Assembly (NCBI GenBank): GCA_025963905.1
Contig: JAOPZW010000094.1
Span: 1-35,022, forward strand
Source: Solirubrobacterales bacterium
Lineage (GTDB): Bacteria > Actinomycetota > Thermoleophilia > Solirubrobacterales > Solirubrobacteraceae
DNA length: 35,022 nt
Reading direction: 5' to 3'
In this document: positions 15,936 through 23,357 of the stretch, one piece after another
Layout: each line of letters opens with the position of its first letter
Numbering within the stretch: position 1 is the stretch's first letter
Translations under genes and position numbers: made by a program
The notes under the pieces: generated by a model
The model's database searches: none
What the model was told of the DNA's origin: nothing
The model's input: the letters and a program-made list of their open reading frames with translations, nothing else

Positions 15936-17213
15936 ATGCAGAGCGTTCTCGACGTCATTTGGCACGGCCTGAAGGACTCGTTCCTGATGGCCTGGCAGGT
16001 CTGGTGGGCGCTGGTCCTGGGCTTCGCGATCTCCGCGATCGTCCAGGCGTGGGTCCCGCGCGAGCGCATCGAGGCCGCGCTCTCGGGCTCGGGCCCCCGG
16101 CCGATCGCGTGGGCGACCGCCCTGGGCGCCGCCTCGTCCTCGTGCTCCTACGCGGCGATCGCGATCGCCAAGTCGCTGTTCCAGAAGGGCGCGTCGGCTG
16201 CAGCGGCGCTGGCGTTCCAGTTCGCCTCCACGAACCTCGTGTGGGAGCTCGGGTTCGTGCTGTGGGTGCTGATCGGCTGGCAGTTCACGCTCGCCGAGTA
16301 CGTCGGCGGCATCGTGATGATCGTGCTCATGACGGTCCTGCTGCGGCTGTTCGTCAGCCCGCGGCTCGAGGAGGAGGCGCGCAAGCATGCGCAGGCGGCC
16401 GACACCGGCCATCAGCACCACGCGAGCGGGGAGCGGTTGCCATGGCGTGAGCGCCTGACGAGCGCTCGCGCCTGGTCGGATGTCGCGCACAACTTCCGCG
16501 GCGACTGGCAGATGCTGTGGAAGGAGGTCACGATCGGCTTCGTCCTGGCCGGTTTCATCGCGCAGTTCGGCAACGGGTTCTTCGAGTCGCTGTTCATCAG
16601 GAACGCTCCCGAGCCGCTGCCGACGATCGAGAACGTCGTCGTCGGGCCGGTGATCGCGGTGCTCAGCTTCGTCTGCTCGATCGGCAACGTCCCGCTGGCG
16701 GCGGTGCTGTGGTCGGGGGGGATCAGCTTTGCCGGGGTCCTGGCCTTCCTGTTCGCCGACCTCATCGTCCTGCCGATCATCGCGATCTACCGCAAGTACT
16801 ACGGCATCGCGTTCGCGCTGCGGATCACCGCGCTGATGTTCGTGACGATGGTCGTCTCGGCGCTGCTGGTCGACGGGATCTTCAGCGGGCTCGACCTCAT
16901 CCCCACCGGACCGCGACCCACGCGGGCGGACATCTTCAGCTCGATCCAGGTCGACTACAAGCTGTTCCTCAACGCGCTCGGCGTCGTCGTGTTCGGCGCC
17001 TTGTTCTGGCTGACCGCCCGCCGGGGAGCCACCGATCCGGTGTGCGGGATGAAGGTCGACCGTGCCAAGGCCGCGACCATGGAGCTCGGCGGCCGGACCT
17101 TCCACTTCTGCTCGCAGCACTGCCGGCACGCGTTCGAGGCCGATCCTGAGCGCTACGTCCACGGCAACGCCGCGAAGGGCGCCGCCCACGAACATCCCCA
17201 TGCCGGCGGCTGA
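15936..17213 (+). CDS. Permease (DUF318/ArsP-like) with C-terminal YHS metal-binding domain
   Basis: A 425-residue membrane protein. Residues 1-340 carry eight or more hydrophobic segments in two halves. Each half has a conserved Cys/Ser-rich re-entrant motif, GAASSSCSYAAIAIAKSLFQ and LSFVCSIGNVPLAAVLWSGG, as in the YraQ/ArsP permease family (two-TM-domain exporters, some moving arsenicals). A His-rich cytoplasmic loop (HQHH) lies between the halves. Residues about 367-409 are a YHS domain (DPVCGMKV, then FHFCSQHC), found also at the termini of copper ATPases and other metal proteins. The C-terminus is again His-rich. The fusion and the upstream operator suggest metal or metalloid transport, an inference. 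The start is ATG 15936. Confidence 0.85.
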   Translation: MQSVLDVIWHGLKDSFLMAWQVWWALVLGFAISAIVQAWVPRERIEAALSGSGPRPIAWATALGAASSSCSYAAIAIAKSLFQKGASAAAALAFQFASTNLVWELGFVLWVLIGWQFTLAEYVGGIVMIVLMTVLLRLFVSPRLEEEARKHAQAADTGHQHHASGERLPWRERLTSARAWSDVAHNFRGDWQMLWKEVTIGFVLAGFIAQFGNGFFESLFIRNAPEPLPTIENVVVGPVIAVLSFVCSIGNVPLAAVLWSGGISFAGVLAFLFADLIVLPIIAIYRKYYGIAFALRITALMFVTMVVSALLVDGIFSGLDLIPTGPRPTRADIFSSIQVDYKLFLNALGVVVFGALFWLTARRGATDPVCGMKVDRAKAATMELGGRTFHFCSQHCRHAFEADPERYVHGNAAKGAAHEHPHAGG

Positions 17214-17277
17214 GGGCCCCTATCCTCGACTGGTAGTGGCCGACTTCCGTCCGCGCCATCGACACGCGGCCCGACGC

Positions 17278-17604
17278 ATGAGCCCACTCGCACTGCGCAG
17301 GCTGCTGGCTCGCCCACGCCGTCGAGTCGTGCTGCTCATGGCGATGATCGCGGTCGCCGGCGCCGTCGCCGCGCATCACAGCATTCCGGCAGACATGCAC
17401 GACATGCCAGCGGGCGTGACGTGCGTCGCCGTGCTGGGCGCCGGTATCGCGGTCGCCACGGCGATCGGGCTGCTCGCCCTGCGGCGCACGTGGGCCGCGC
17501 CCGACGAGTGGCGGCCGACGTGGACGTGGATAGGAGCGCCGCGCAGCGCGCCGGTCCGCGCCGGTCCGCTCATCTTCCTCCGTCTCCAGATCCTCAGGCG
17601 TTGA
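17278..17604 (+). CDS. Small two-TM membrane protein with His/Met-rich external loop
   Basis: A 108-residue protein with an Arg-rich N-terminus, TM1 (VVLLMAMIAVAGAVAAHH), a short loop rich in possible metal ligands (HHSIPADMHDMPAGVTC), TM2 (VAVLGAGIAVATAIGLLAL) and a basic tail. The loop between the helices should face outward and could bind copper or silver through His, Met and Cys. It lies 64 bp after the YHS permease and 93 bp before the DUF305 protein, all on the same strand. The start could be ATG 17278 or GTG 17236, which adds 14 basic residues. I do not know a named family. Confidence 0.65.
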   Translation: MSPLALRRLLARPRRRVVLLMAMIAVAGAVAAHHSIPADMHDMPAGVTCVAVLGAGIAVATAIGLLALRRTWAAPDEWRPTWTWIGAPRSAPVRAGPLIFLRLQILRR

Positions 17605-17613
17605 TCGTCGGGG

Positions 17614-17641
17614 CGAGCCCGGCCGTTGTCGGCCGGGCTCG
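17614..17641 (+). terminator. Strong GC hairpin between the small membrane protein and DUF305 genes
   Basis: A perfect 11-bp stem (CGAGCCCGGCC / GGCCGGGCTCG) with a 6-nt loop starts 10 nt after the upstream stop codon. No T-run follows. It may end or attenuate the permease transcript, or protect an mRNA end, so that the DUF305 gene is expressed at a different level. Confidence 0.6.
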
Positions 17642-17697
17642 TCGGCGCCCACGCGCGCCCTCCCAGCCCGATGACCAACCCGAACCACAGGACGGAA

Positions 17698-18336
17698 ATG
17701 ACCATGTCTCACCGATTCACCAGCGCGGCGGGGCTCGCCGTCGCCGTGGCGCTCGCGATCCCGGCGAGCGGCGCAGTCGCCGCGCCCGCGCAAGCGGGCA
17801 GGCCGGCGGCGAACGCCATCGACCGCGCCTTCGTGCGCGAGATGATCCCGCACCACGAGATGGCCGTCGCGATGGCCAAGATGGCCAAGATGCAGGGCCG
17901 CCACGCCGAGGTCCGCACGCTCGCCGGGAAGATCATCACGGCCCAGAACGCGGAGATCCACACGCTGACCACCATCGCCAAGAGCCTCGGCGTGACCCCC
18001 GCCAAGATGCCGGCGAACGGGCAGATGAGCGCCCAGATGATGCGTGACCTCGACACGCTCGGCGTCACCATGAGCCAGAGCGGGATGACGATGAACATGA
18101 GCGACCTCGACGGCGCCAAGCCGTTCGATCGCAAGTTCATCGACCTGATGATCCCCCACCACCAGGGCGCGATCCGCATGGCCCGCGCCGAGCTGGCCAA
18201 GGGCAAGAACGCCAAGCTGCGGAGCATCGCCAGCGGCATCATCACCGCCCAGGCCGCCGAGATCCGCGATATGAACTCGTGGCGCAAGGCCTGGTACGGC
18301 AAGACGTCACCCGCGGGCGGCGTGCCGAAGGCCTGA
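17698..18336 (+). CDS. Secreted DUF305 protein
   Basis: A 212-residue exported protein. A signal peptide of about 28 residues (cleavage near AVA-AP) is followed by two repeats of the DUF305 four-helix unit. Each starts with the family signature: REMIPHHEMAVAMAK at about residue 45 and IDLMIPHHQGAIRMARAEL at about 145, and each ends with QxAEI-type helices. The His pairs and many Met residues make a ferritin-like or copper-binding role plausible, and DUF305 genes often sit with copper resistance genes. ATG 17698 has AGGACGG 5-6 nt upstream; ATG 17704 is an alternative. Its place after the YHS permease supports an extracytoplasmic metal-handling group. Confidence 0.9.
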   Translation: MTMSHRFTSAAGLAVAVALAIPASGAVAAPAQAGRPAANAIDRAFVREMIPHHEMAVAMAKMAKMQGRHAEVRTLAGKIITAQNAEIHTLTTIAKSLGVTPAKMPANGQMSAQMMRDLDTLGVTMSQSGMTMNMSDLDGAKPFDRKFIDLMIPHHQGAIRMARAELAKGKNAKLRSIASGIITAQAAEIRDMNSWRKAWYGKTSPAGGVPKA

Positions 18337-18345
18337 CCACGGCGA

Positions 18346-18377
18346 GCGACCGGCCGGCGCCGCCGCCGGCCGGTCGC
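18346..18377. terminator. Bidirectional hairpin between convergent genes
   Basis: A perfect 14-bp stem (GCGACCGGCCGGCG / CGCCGGCCGGTCGC) with a 4-nt loop starts 9 nt after the DUF305 stop and ends 3 nt before the stop of the convergent flippase-like gene. Its position and strength fit a shared terminator without a T-tract, as is common in GC-rich actinobacteria. Confidence 0.7.
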
Positions 18378-18380
18378 CAC

Positions 18381-19457
18381 CTATTGAGGGACGACCGCGT
18401 GCTGGGTTGCGCGTCGCAGGTCATCCGGACTCAGCCCTTCCGCGAGCAGAGCCGGCAGTCCGAGTGCGATGGCCGTCGTCACTTCGAGCAGTTGCAGCGC
18501 GAGCCCGTACGCGAGTGCGCTGCCGGCGTCGACCCCGTATGCAGCGAGGACGGCGACACAGGCGGCCTGAAAGACGCCGACGTTGCCCGGTGTGATCGGG
18601 ACGACGGCGGCAACGTTGGTCGCAACGAGCACGGCCGCCGCGGCGCTCAGGCGTGACGGCGTCGCGATCCCGAATGCGCTGAGCAGCGTGTCGCACGCCA
18701 ACAGCTGCACCGACCATGCGGCGAACTGAGCGGTGCCCGCGTGGAACGCGTCACGCGGGCGGCGGAACACGCGTAAGCCTCCTCGCATCCGCTCGATCTC
18801 GGTACGCACGAAGGCGGCCGCGCGACCCAGCACCGTCGCCTTGGGCCCCGCCCGGTCAAGCAGTCTGGGCGCGGCGAGGATCACCCCGACGACTGCGATG
18901 GGAAGGGCCGCGGCGAGCACGATCACCGGCGCCGCATTGCGGAACAGCGCGACGCTGGCGACGAGTACGGACGCGAGTGCGACGAGGGCCGCCAGGTTCA
19001 ACAGCGTCTGGGCGAGCACCGTGCCGGCGACGAGCGCGATGCAGTTGCGCGTGTTGCCGGCGCGACGCGCGATCACGAACACGCGCGCTGGCTCACCGAG
19101 TCGTCCCGGCAGGGTCGCCGAGACCATCACCCCGATCATCGTCGCCCGGGCCGCGACGAGGCGACTGATCCGCCTGCCGCCCAAGGCGCCGCGGAGGATC
19201 ACGTACCAGCATTCGGCTCGAAGGATCAACGCCGCGCACAACAGGGCAAACGTCATGGCAAGGAGCCCGGGCCGGACGTTCGCGAGCGCGTGCAGACTGC
19301 TCGAGAGGTCCAAGCGCGTGAGGGCCAGCGCCGCGAGCCCGATCCCGCCGGTGACGACGAGCGACACGAGGACCGGTCTCGCGCGCCAGCGCGCGCGCCG
19401 CCGCGACGACGCCTCGAGCAGCCCCGCAGGGTTTTTCCGAGCGACTCGTCGCGACAC
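18381..19457 (-). CDS. Lysylphosphatidylglycerol synthase TM / flippase-like (UPF0104) membrane protein
   Basis: About 358 residues, with a basic N-terminus and around eight hydrophobic segments. The motif LPGRLGEPARVFVIARR at the second-third TM boundary and VVPITPGNVGVFQAACVAVL near the C-terminus are the two conserved elements of the LPG-synthase transmembrane (UPF0104/AglD) family. These proteins are thought to flip or transfer lipid-linked groups; the soluble synthase domain is absent, so a flippase-like role is likelier. The GTG at 19457 has a weak AGAG ahead; a TTG at 19478 would add seven residues. It converges with the DUF305 gene across a strong hairpin and has no obvious partner. 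Confidence 0.88.
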   Translation of the reverse strand: MSRRVARKNPAGLLEASSRRRARWRARPVLVSLVVTGGIGLAALALTRLDLSSSLHALANVRPGLLAMTFALLCAALILRAECWYVILRGALGGRRISRLVAARATMIGVMVSATLPGRLGEPARVFVIARRAGNTRNCIALVAGTVLAQTLLNLAALVALASVLVASVALFRNAAPVIVLAAALPIAVVGVILAAPRLLDRAGPKATVLGRAAAFVRTEIERMRGGLRVFRRPRDAFHAGTAQFAAWSVQLLACDTLLSAFGIATPSRLSAAAAVLVATNVAAVVPITPGNVGVFQAACVAVLAAYGVDAGSALAYGLALQLLEVTTAIALGLPALLAEGLSPDDLRRATQHAVVPQ

Positions 19458-19633
19458 GGTCTCTAAGGCTAAGACCAAGCCGCCCGGGAGGTCGCCGGGG
19501 AAGTGGTTCCTGCCGATACACCCCTTTGGCGGCCGCCGCCAGGCTCACGCCCGTGCCGGACCCGCCCGAGGGCACGATTGCGCTGCTTTCACCGACATCC
19601 AGGGGTCGACGCGAGAGCCGGCGGTCATTGCGG
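19458..19633. other. Intergenic, nothing recognised
   Basis: 176 bp between two minus-strand genes. It must contain the promoter of the flippase-like gene. No clear hexamers, hairpin or gene fragment is seen. Confidence 0.5.
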
Positions 19634-20722
19634 TCAAGCGACGCGTCGATCATCGATGAGATCGAGTTGCCAGTCGATCCCAAGACCCGGCGTCTCGGGG
19701 GCGATGGCGTGTCCATCGATGATCTCCATCTCCGCGCCTGTGACCGCACGAAGCTGCGGAATGTGCTCCACGAAGATGCCATTTGGCACCGCGGCCACGA
19801 GACTCACGTGAAGCTCCATGAGGAAATGCGGAGCGACGCTGACGTTGAAGGTCTCGGCCAAGTGAGCGACCTTGAGCCAGGGCGTGATACCTCCAACGCG
19901 TGCAACGTCAACCTGGATGATGGACGCCGCTTCGCTGGTCAGGTACTCCCGAAATTGAGCCGGCGAGTACAACGACTCGCCGACCGCGACCGGGATGCTG
20001 GTGCTCGCGGACAAGCGCGCGTGGCCGGACACATCGTCGGCGGGCAGCGGCTCTTCGAACCAGCTCAAGTCGAGGCCCTCGAAGGCGCGGGCGCGCCGGC
20101 GTGCCTCGGCGCACGTCATCGATTGGTTGGCATCGACCATGATCTGTGTCGCGGGCCCTAGTGCGTTCCGTACCGCCGTGAGGCGCTCGAGGTCGTCGTG
20201 CAGCGAGGGCTTGCCGACCTTGAGCTTGATGCCCGACCAACCGGCTGCCTGGGAGGCCAAGGCTCCAGCGACGAGTTCATCGGTCGTGAGATGCAGCCAC
20301 CCGCGTTCGGTGTCATACAGCGGCACCTCGCGTCGAAACCCGCCGGCGAGGCGCCACAGCGGCTCGCCTGCTCGCTGGCAACGAAGGTCCCAGAGGGCCG
20401 TATCCACCGCCGCGAGCGCGAGCGATGTAACGGCGCCCACCGTCGTTGCCCGCGTCCGCGCGAACAGGGTTCGCCAGAGCGCCTCCACCTGAGTGGCGTC
20501 CTCGCCGACCAGCGCGTCGAGAAGGTAGCCACGAAGCATCGCCAAGACGGCCGTTCCGCCGGTACCGATCGTGTAGGCGTACCCGATGCCCGTCGCGCCG
20601 TCGTCGGTTTTCAGCGTCACGATGACCGTTTCCTGTTTGAGGAACGCCTGTACCGCGTCGGTACGGACCGTTTCGACCGGGATGTCGATCAGCGACGCGG
20701 AGGCGTCGATGATGCGCGTCAC
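19634..20722 (-). CDS. Enolase-superfamily sugar-acid dehydratase, mandelate racemase subgroup
   Basis: A 362-residue protein with the full mandelate-racemase-subgroup active site: Lys166-x-Lys168 in GIKLKVG, metal ligands Asp197 (VDANQ), Glu223 (WFEEP) and Glu249 (VGESLYS), and the dyad Asp272 (QVDVARVGG) with His299 (VAPHF). The spacing matches mandelate racemase itself. Most such enzymes in sugar clusters dehydrate aldonates to 2-keto-3-deoxy acids, so L-fuconate or L-rhamnonate is the likely substrate. It is clearly shorter than the roughly 440-residue Xanthomonas L-fuconate dehydratase. GTG 20722 has GGAG 7 nt ahead and suits the family's N-terminus. A leaderless ATG at 20821 would add 33 unrelated residues. 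It is controlled by the operator at 20823-20839. Confidence 0.88.
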   Translation of the reverse strand: MTRIIDASASLIDIPVETVRTDAVQAFLKQETVIVTLKTDDGATGIGYAYTIGTGGTAVLAMLRGYLLDALVGEDATQVEALWRTLFARTRATTVGAVTSLALAAVDTALWDLRCQRAGEPLWRLAGGFRREVPLYDTERGWLHLTTDELVAGALASQAAGWSGIKLKVGKPSLHDDLERLTAVRNALGPATQIMVDANQSMTCAEARRRARAFEGLDLSWFEEPLPADDVSGHARLSASTSIPVAVGESLYSPAQFREYLTSEAASIIQVDVARVGGITPWLKVAHLAETFNVSVAPHFLMELHVSLVAAVPNGIFVEHIPQLRAVTGAEMEIIDGHAIAPETPGLGIDWQLDLIDDRRVA

Positions 20723-20822
20723 GACGCGGCTCCGCGGATGATCCGAGGCCGCCGCACTGATGTCCCTGTCCTTACGACCGGCCGTCGGCAGAGCCGCATC
20801 ACGCCTCCCATGCATTGGCATT

Positions 20823-20839
20823 ATCCGATACTATAGGAT
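20823..20839. promoter_or_regulatory. GntR-type operator 1 (enolase / gntR1 divergent promoter)
   Basis: Contains ATACTATAGGAT (20828-20839), one mismatch from the palindrome ATCCTATAGGAT seen at 29197. A second ATCC half lies at 20823-20826. On the minus strand TATAGT (20835-20830) would be the -10 of the enolase gene; on the plus strand TAGGAT (20834-20839) would be the -10 of gntR1. A protein bound here would cover both. Confidence 0.65.
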
Positions 20840-20896
20840 CGTGCCTGAGCGACGGCTCCTGTGTCAAGACCCTTCCCCGGGAGCCTCTGATCGTCG

Positions 20897-21589
20897 ATGA
20901 TCGACGCGATGAACGCGGGCGGGCCCATCAAGTCCGAGAAAGGCGGAGCGCGTCAGGCGATGGTCGACGACGTCTACGAGCGCTTGAAGTCTTCGGTCTT
21001 GGACCATGTCGTCGAGCCCGGTCATCGCATCAACGTCGATGCGCTCACGCGAGTCTTCGCGGTCTCGCAGACCCCCATTCGAGAGGCGCTCGCCCGCCTC
21101 GAAGCCGAAGGACTGGTCGTCAAGGAGCCCTTGCGCGGCTTCCGGGCCTCCCCGCCGCTGAGCAACGCGGAATTCGAGGAGCTCTACGACTTCCGGCTGC
21201 TCCTCGAGCCCTGGGCGGCGGCACGCGCCGCACAACGGATCACGCCAGACGCGGCCGCCGGCCTCGAGCAGGAGCTCGCAAGCTGGACCTCCGCGCCAGA
21301 AAGCAGCGGGTACTTCGGTTACCGCGAGCTATCAGCCCACGACGCGCGGTTCCACGGCCGAATCGTCGAGCTTGCGGAGAACGGGCCGCTGAGCACCGCT
21401 TACGAGCGACTGCATGCTCATCTTCACCTGTTCCGTCTGAACTACCAGCGGACCATCGGCGACGAGGCCATTCGAGAGCACCGCGCGATCACAGCAGCGA
21501 TCGTCGCCGGTCGACCCGACGACGCGGAGCAGGCGATGCGGCTGCACCTCACAGCGTCACGCGATCGGCTGCGCGAGTTCGCAGCCTGA
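20897..21589 (+). CDS. GntR-family (FadR/FCD) transcriptional regulator 1
   Basis: A 230-residue regulator. The winged helix occupies about residues 22-88, with recognition region VFAVSQTPIREALARLEAEG. The C-terminal FCD domain (about 92-225) retains the usual metal ligands: Asp149 and His153 (AHDARFH), a His in HAHLH (173-177), and His195 (EHRAI). Such domains bind a carboxylate, often the sugar acid of the pathway they control. It is divergent from the enolase gene and ends 7 bp before the stop of the convergent hydrolase. It closely resembles the regulator at 29216, including LYxFRLLLEPWAAARAA, so the two probably read the same operator. The ATG at 20897 is weakly supported; ATG 20909 is an alternative. 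Confidence 0.9.
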   Translation: MIDAMNAGGPIKSEKGGARQAMVDDVYERLKSSVLDHVVEPGHRINVDALTRVFAVSQTPIREALARLEAEGLVVKEPLRGFRASPPLSNAEFEELYDFRLLLEPWAAARAAQRITPDAAAGLEQELASWTSAPESSGYFGYRELSAHDARFHGRIVELAENGPLSTAYERLHAHLHLFRLNYQRTIGDEAIREHRAITAAIVAGRPDDAEQAMRLHLTASRDRLREFAA

Positions 21590-21596
21590 GATCCAA

Positions 21597-23357
21597 TCAC
21601 CCAAGAACGTCCAGGAGCACGCGGGACGGATGCTCGGGGTCGTGAAACACCCGCTGCCGCGCAACCACGTAATCGGCTTCGCGGGCCCGTGCGATGTCAC
21701 CGCCGTGATTGGGGTTGACATCGAACCGCGGGAAGCTCGAGCTGGAGATGTCCAGTTGCAGACGGTGACCGGCGTCGAAGACGTAGTAGGTGTGCCCGAG
21801 CTCGATCTCGTAGAGCTCGACGCCGTCCGGATCCGCGGACGGCGCGCGTAGCTCGTTCGCTGTTCTGGTCAGGTGGCGTCGCCGGATGATGCCATCGCAG
21901 ACGAGGAGCGCCCGGCCGTCGGGCTGGACTTCGACGAGCTTGGCCGTGAAGTCCGTGTCCTGTGCCGAGGTGGCGGCGTAGAGCTCGACCGTCACGCTGC
22001 CGGCGATGGTGAGCGGCGCGTCGAGCGCCGGGCCGGTGAACGTCAGGACGTCCTGGCGGTGATACGTCGGGCGTTGATCGCGTGGCCCGGCATGGAGGCC
22101 GATGTAGGCACCGGGCAGGAACGTGGCTCCTCCGATGGTCGGCACGGGGTCCACGGGGTCGAACGTGAAGTCCGACGACGGCTGGTCTTCTCGAGGCCGG
22201 CGGTCGGACAAGCGTCCGCGCGCCTCACCGTCGGGCCCGGTGAGCCAGAGACTCTGCGTCCGGGCTTCGGCCGGCGGCCAGCGGCTGTGGCTGACCCAGG
22301 TGTTCGAGCCCATCGCGAAGACCTTCGCGGCCGGCCGTTCGACCTCCGGTGGATGGTCTCCGAGGTGCCGGTCGAAGAACTCGAGGTGCACCCCCGTCAT
22401 GTCCAGCGCGGCCGCACTGGCGCCGGGGCCGAACTCGACCTCGCCGAGCGCGTCGTATTCCACCGCGTGCGCCCACGGTCCGACGAGGAGCTCTTGGTCC
22501 GGCGCGTGCTGCGCCATCCCGAGGTAGTTGGCGATCGTCCCGCGCAAGAAGATGTCGTACCAGCCGGCGATGTGCAGCGCTGGGATCTCGATCGCAGACC
22601 AACGGTCCGACACGCTGATCGCACGCCAGAAGGCATCGTCGCGGTCGCGGGTCAACCATGCCTCGTAGGCGGGCAGCATGGCATTGAGAGCCCCACGGGC
22701 GATCAACGGCCGGCTCCCGAACGCGTGGGCAGGATCGTTCAGCCACTGTTCGAGCTCGTGCAACTCGGCGGACGTGTCCTCACCCGCCCCGGCTCGGCGA
22801 GTCGCCTCCGCGGCCGCCAGCCCGAGCGCCCAGTAGATCGAGAAACCCAGCTGCAATGCGCCGCCGTAGTAGAACCACGAGTCGAAGTAGTCCGCGGCCG
22901 TTGCCTTCGGAGCGATCGCCTTGAGCGCTTCGGGCCTCCGCGTCGCCGCAAGGAGCTGCGTCGCCGCGTAGTAGGACGCGCCGTACATGCCGATCCGGCC
23001 GTTGCAGTAGCTCTGCTCAGCGAGCCACCCGATGGTGTCGGCGCCGTCGTCGCCTTCATGTTCGAACGGGCGAAACACGCCTTCGGAGCCGAAGCGGCCG
23101 CGCGTGTCCTGAATGACCACGACGTAGCCGCGTTCGACGGCGCGCAGCTGCTCGATGCCGGCGTTGACCGCCACGGCGAAGCTGTCTCGCCTGTTGTACG
23201 GCGTGCGCTGAAGCAGGACCGGGTGGCGCTGCTGGTCGTCCGGGCGATAGACGTCAGCCTTCAGGCGCACTCCGTCGCGCATCGGAATCCAAACGTCCCG
23301 ATCGACGACCATCCGCGATGGCGGTTGGTTCGACGCCTCTTGGCGCTCGCCGGTCAC
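21597..23357 (-). CDS. CocE/NonD-family (X-Pro dipeptidyl-peptidase S15-like) hydrolase
   Basis: A 586-residue alpha/beta hydrolase of the CocE family. The N-terminal part, VWIPMRDGVRLKADVYRP, is typical. The catalytic triad can be placed as Ser128 (GMYGASYYA), Asp268 (GWYDIFLRG) and His297 (GPWAHAVEYD), with spacing like cocaine esterase. Residues about 370-586 form the C-terminal jelly-roll (SVTVELYAATSAQDTDFTAKL). It should cleave an ester or acyl bond. In this locus it might remove acyl groups from an imported sugar conjugate, but that is only context. GTG 23357 overlaps the permease stop (GTGA), so it is translationally coupled to the importer. Confidence 0.88.
   Translation of the reverse strand: MTGERQEASNQPPSRMVVDRDVWIPMRDGVRLKADVYRPDDQQRHPVLLQRTPYNRRDSFAVAVNAGIEQLRAVERGYVVVIQDTRGRFGSEGVFRPFEHEGDDGADTIGWLAEQSYCNGRIGMYGASYYAATQLLAATRRPEALKAIAPKATAADYFDSWFYYGGALQLGFSIYWALGLAAAEATRRAGAGEDTSAELHELEQWLNDPAHAFGSRPLIARGALNAMLPAYEAWLTRDRDDAFWRAISVSDRWSAIEIPALHIAGWYDIFLRGTIANYLGMAQHAPDQELLVGPWAHAVEYDALGEVEFGPGASAAALDMTGVHLEFFDRHLGDHPPEVERPAAKVFAMGSNTWVSHSRWPPAEARTQSLWLTGPDGEARGRLSDRRPREDQPSSDFTFDPVDPVPTIGGATFLPGAYIGLHAGPRDQRPTYHRQDVLTFTGPALDAPLTIAGSVTVELYAATSAQDTDFTAKLVEVQPDGRALLVCDGIIRRRHLTRTANELRAPSADPDGVELYEIELGHTYYVFDAGHRLQLDISSSSFPRFDVNPNHGGDIARAREADYVVARQRVFHDPEHPSRVLLDVLG

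Noticed and set aside
15936-17213. Copper P-type ATPase, suggested by the YHS domain
   Set aside because: There is no phosphorylation motif (DKTGT), no ATP-binding domain and no CPC motif; the membrane part is permease-like.
19634-20722. Calling the enolase protein L-fuconate dehydratase outright
   Set aside because: It is about 80 residues shorter than known FucD, so only the subgroup and likely reaction can be supported.
20841-20900. 19-codon frame (GTG 20841) ending in an ATGA overlap with gntR1
   Set aside because: The overlap is suggestive of a coupled leader, but there is no ribosome site or recognisable content, and the frame is very short.
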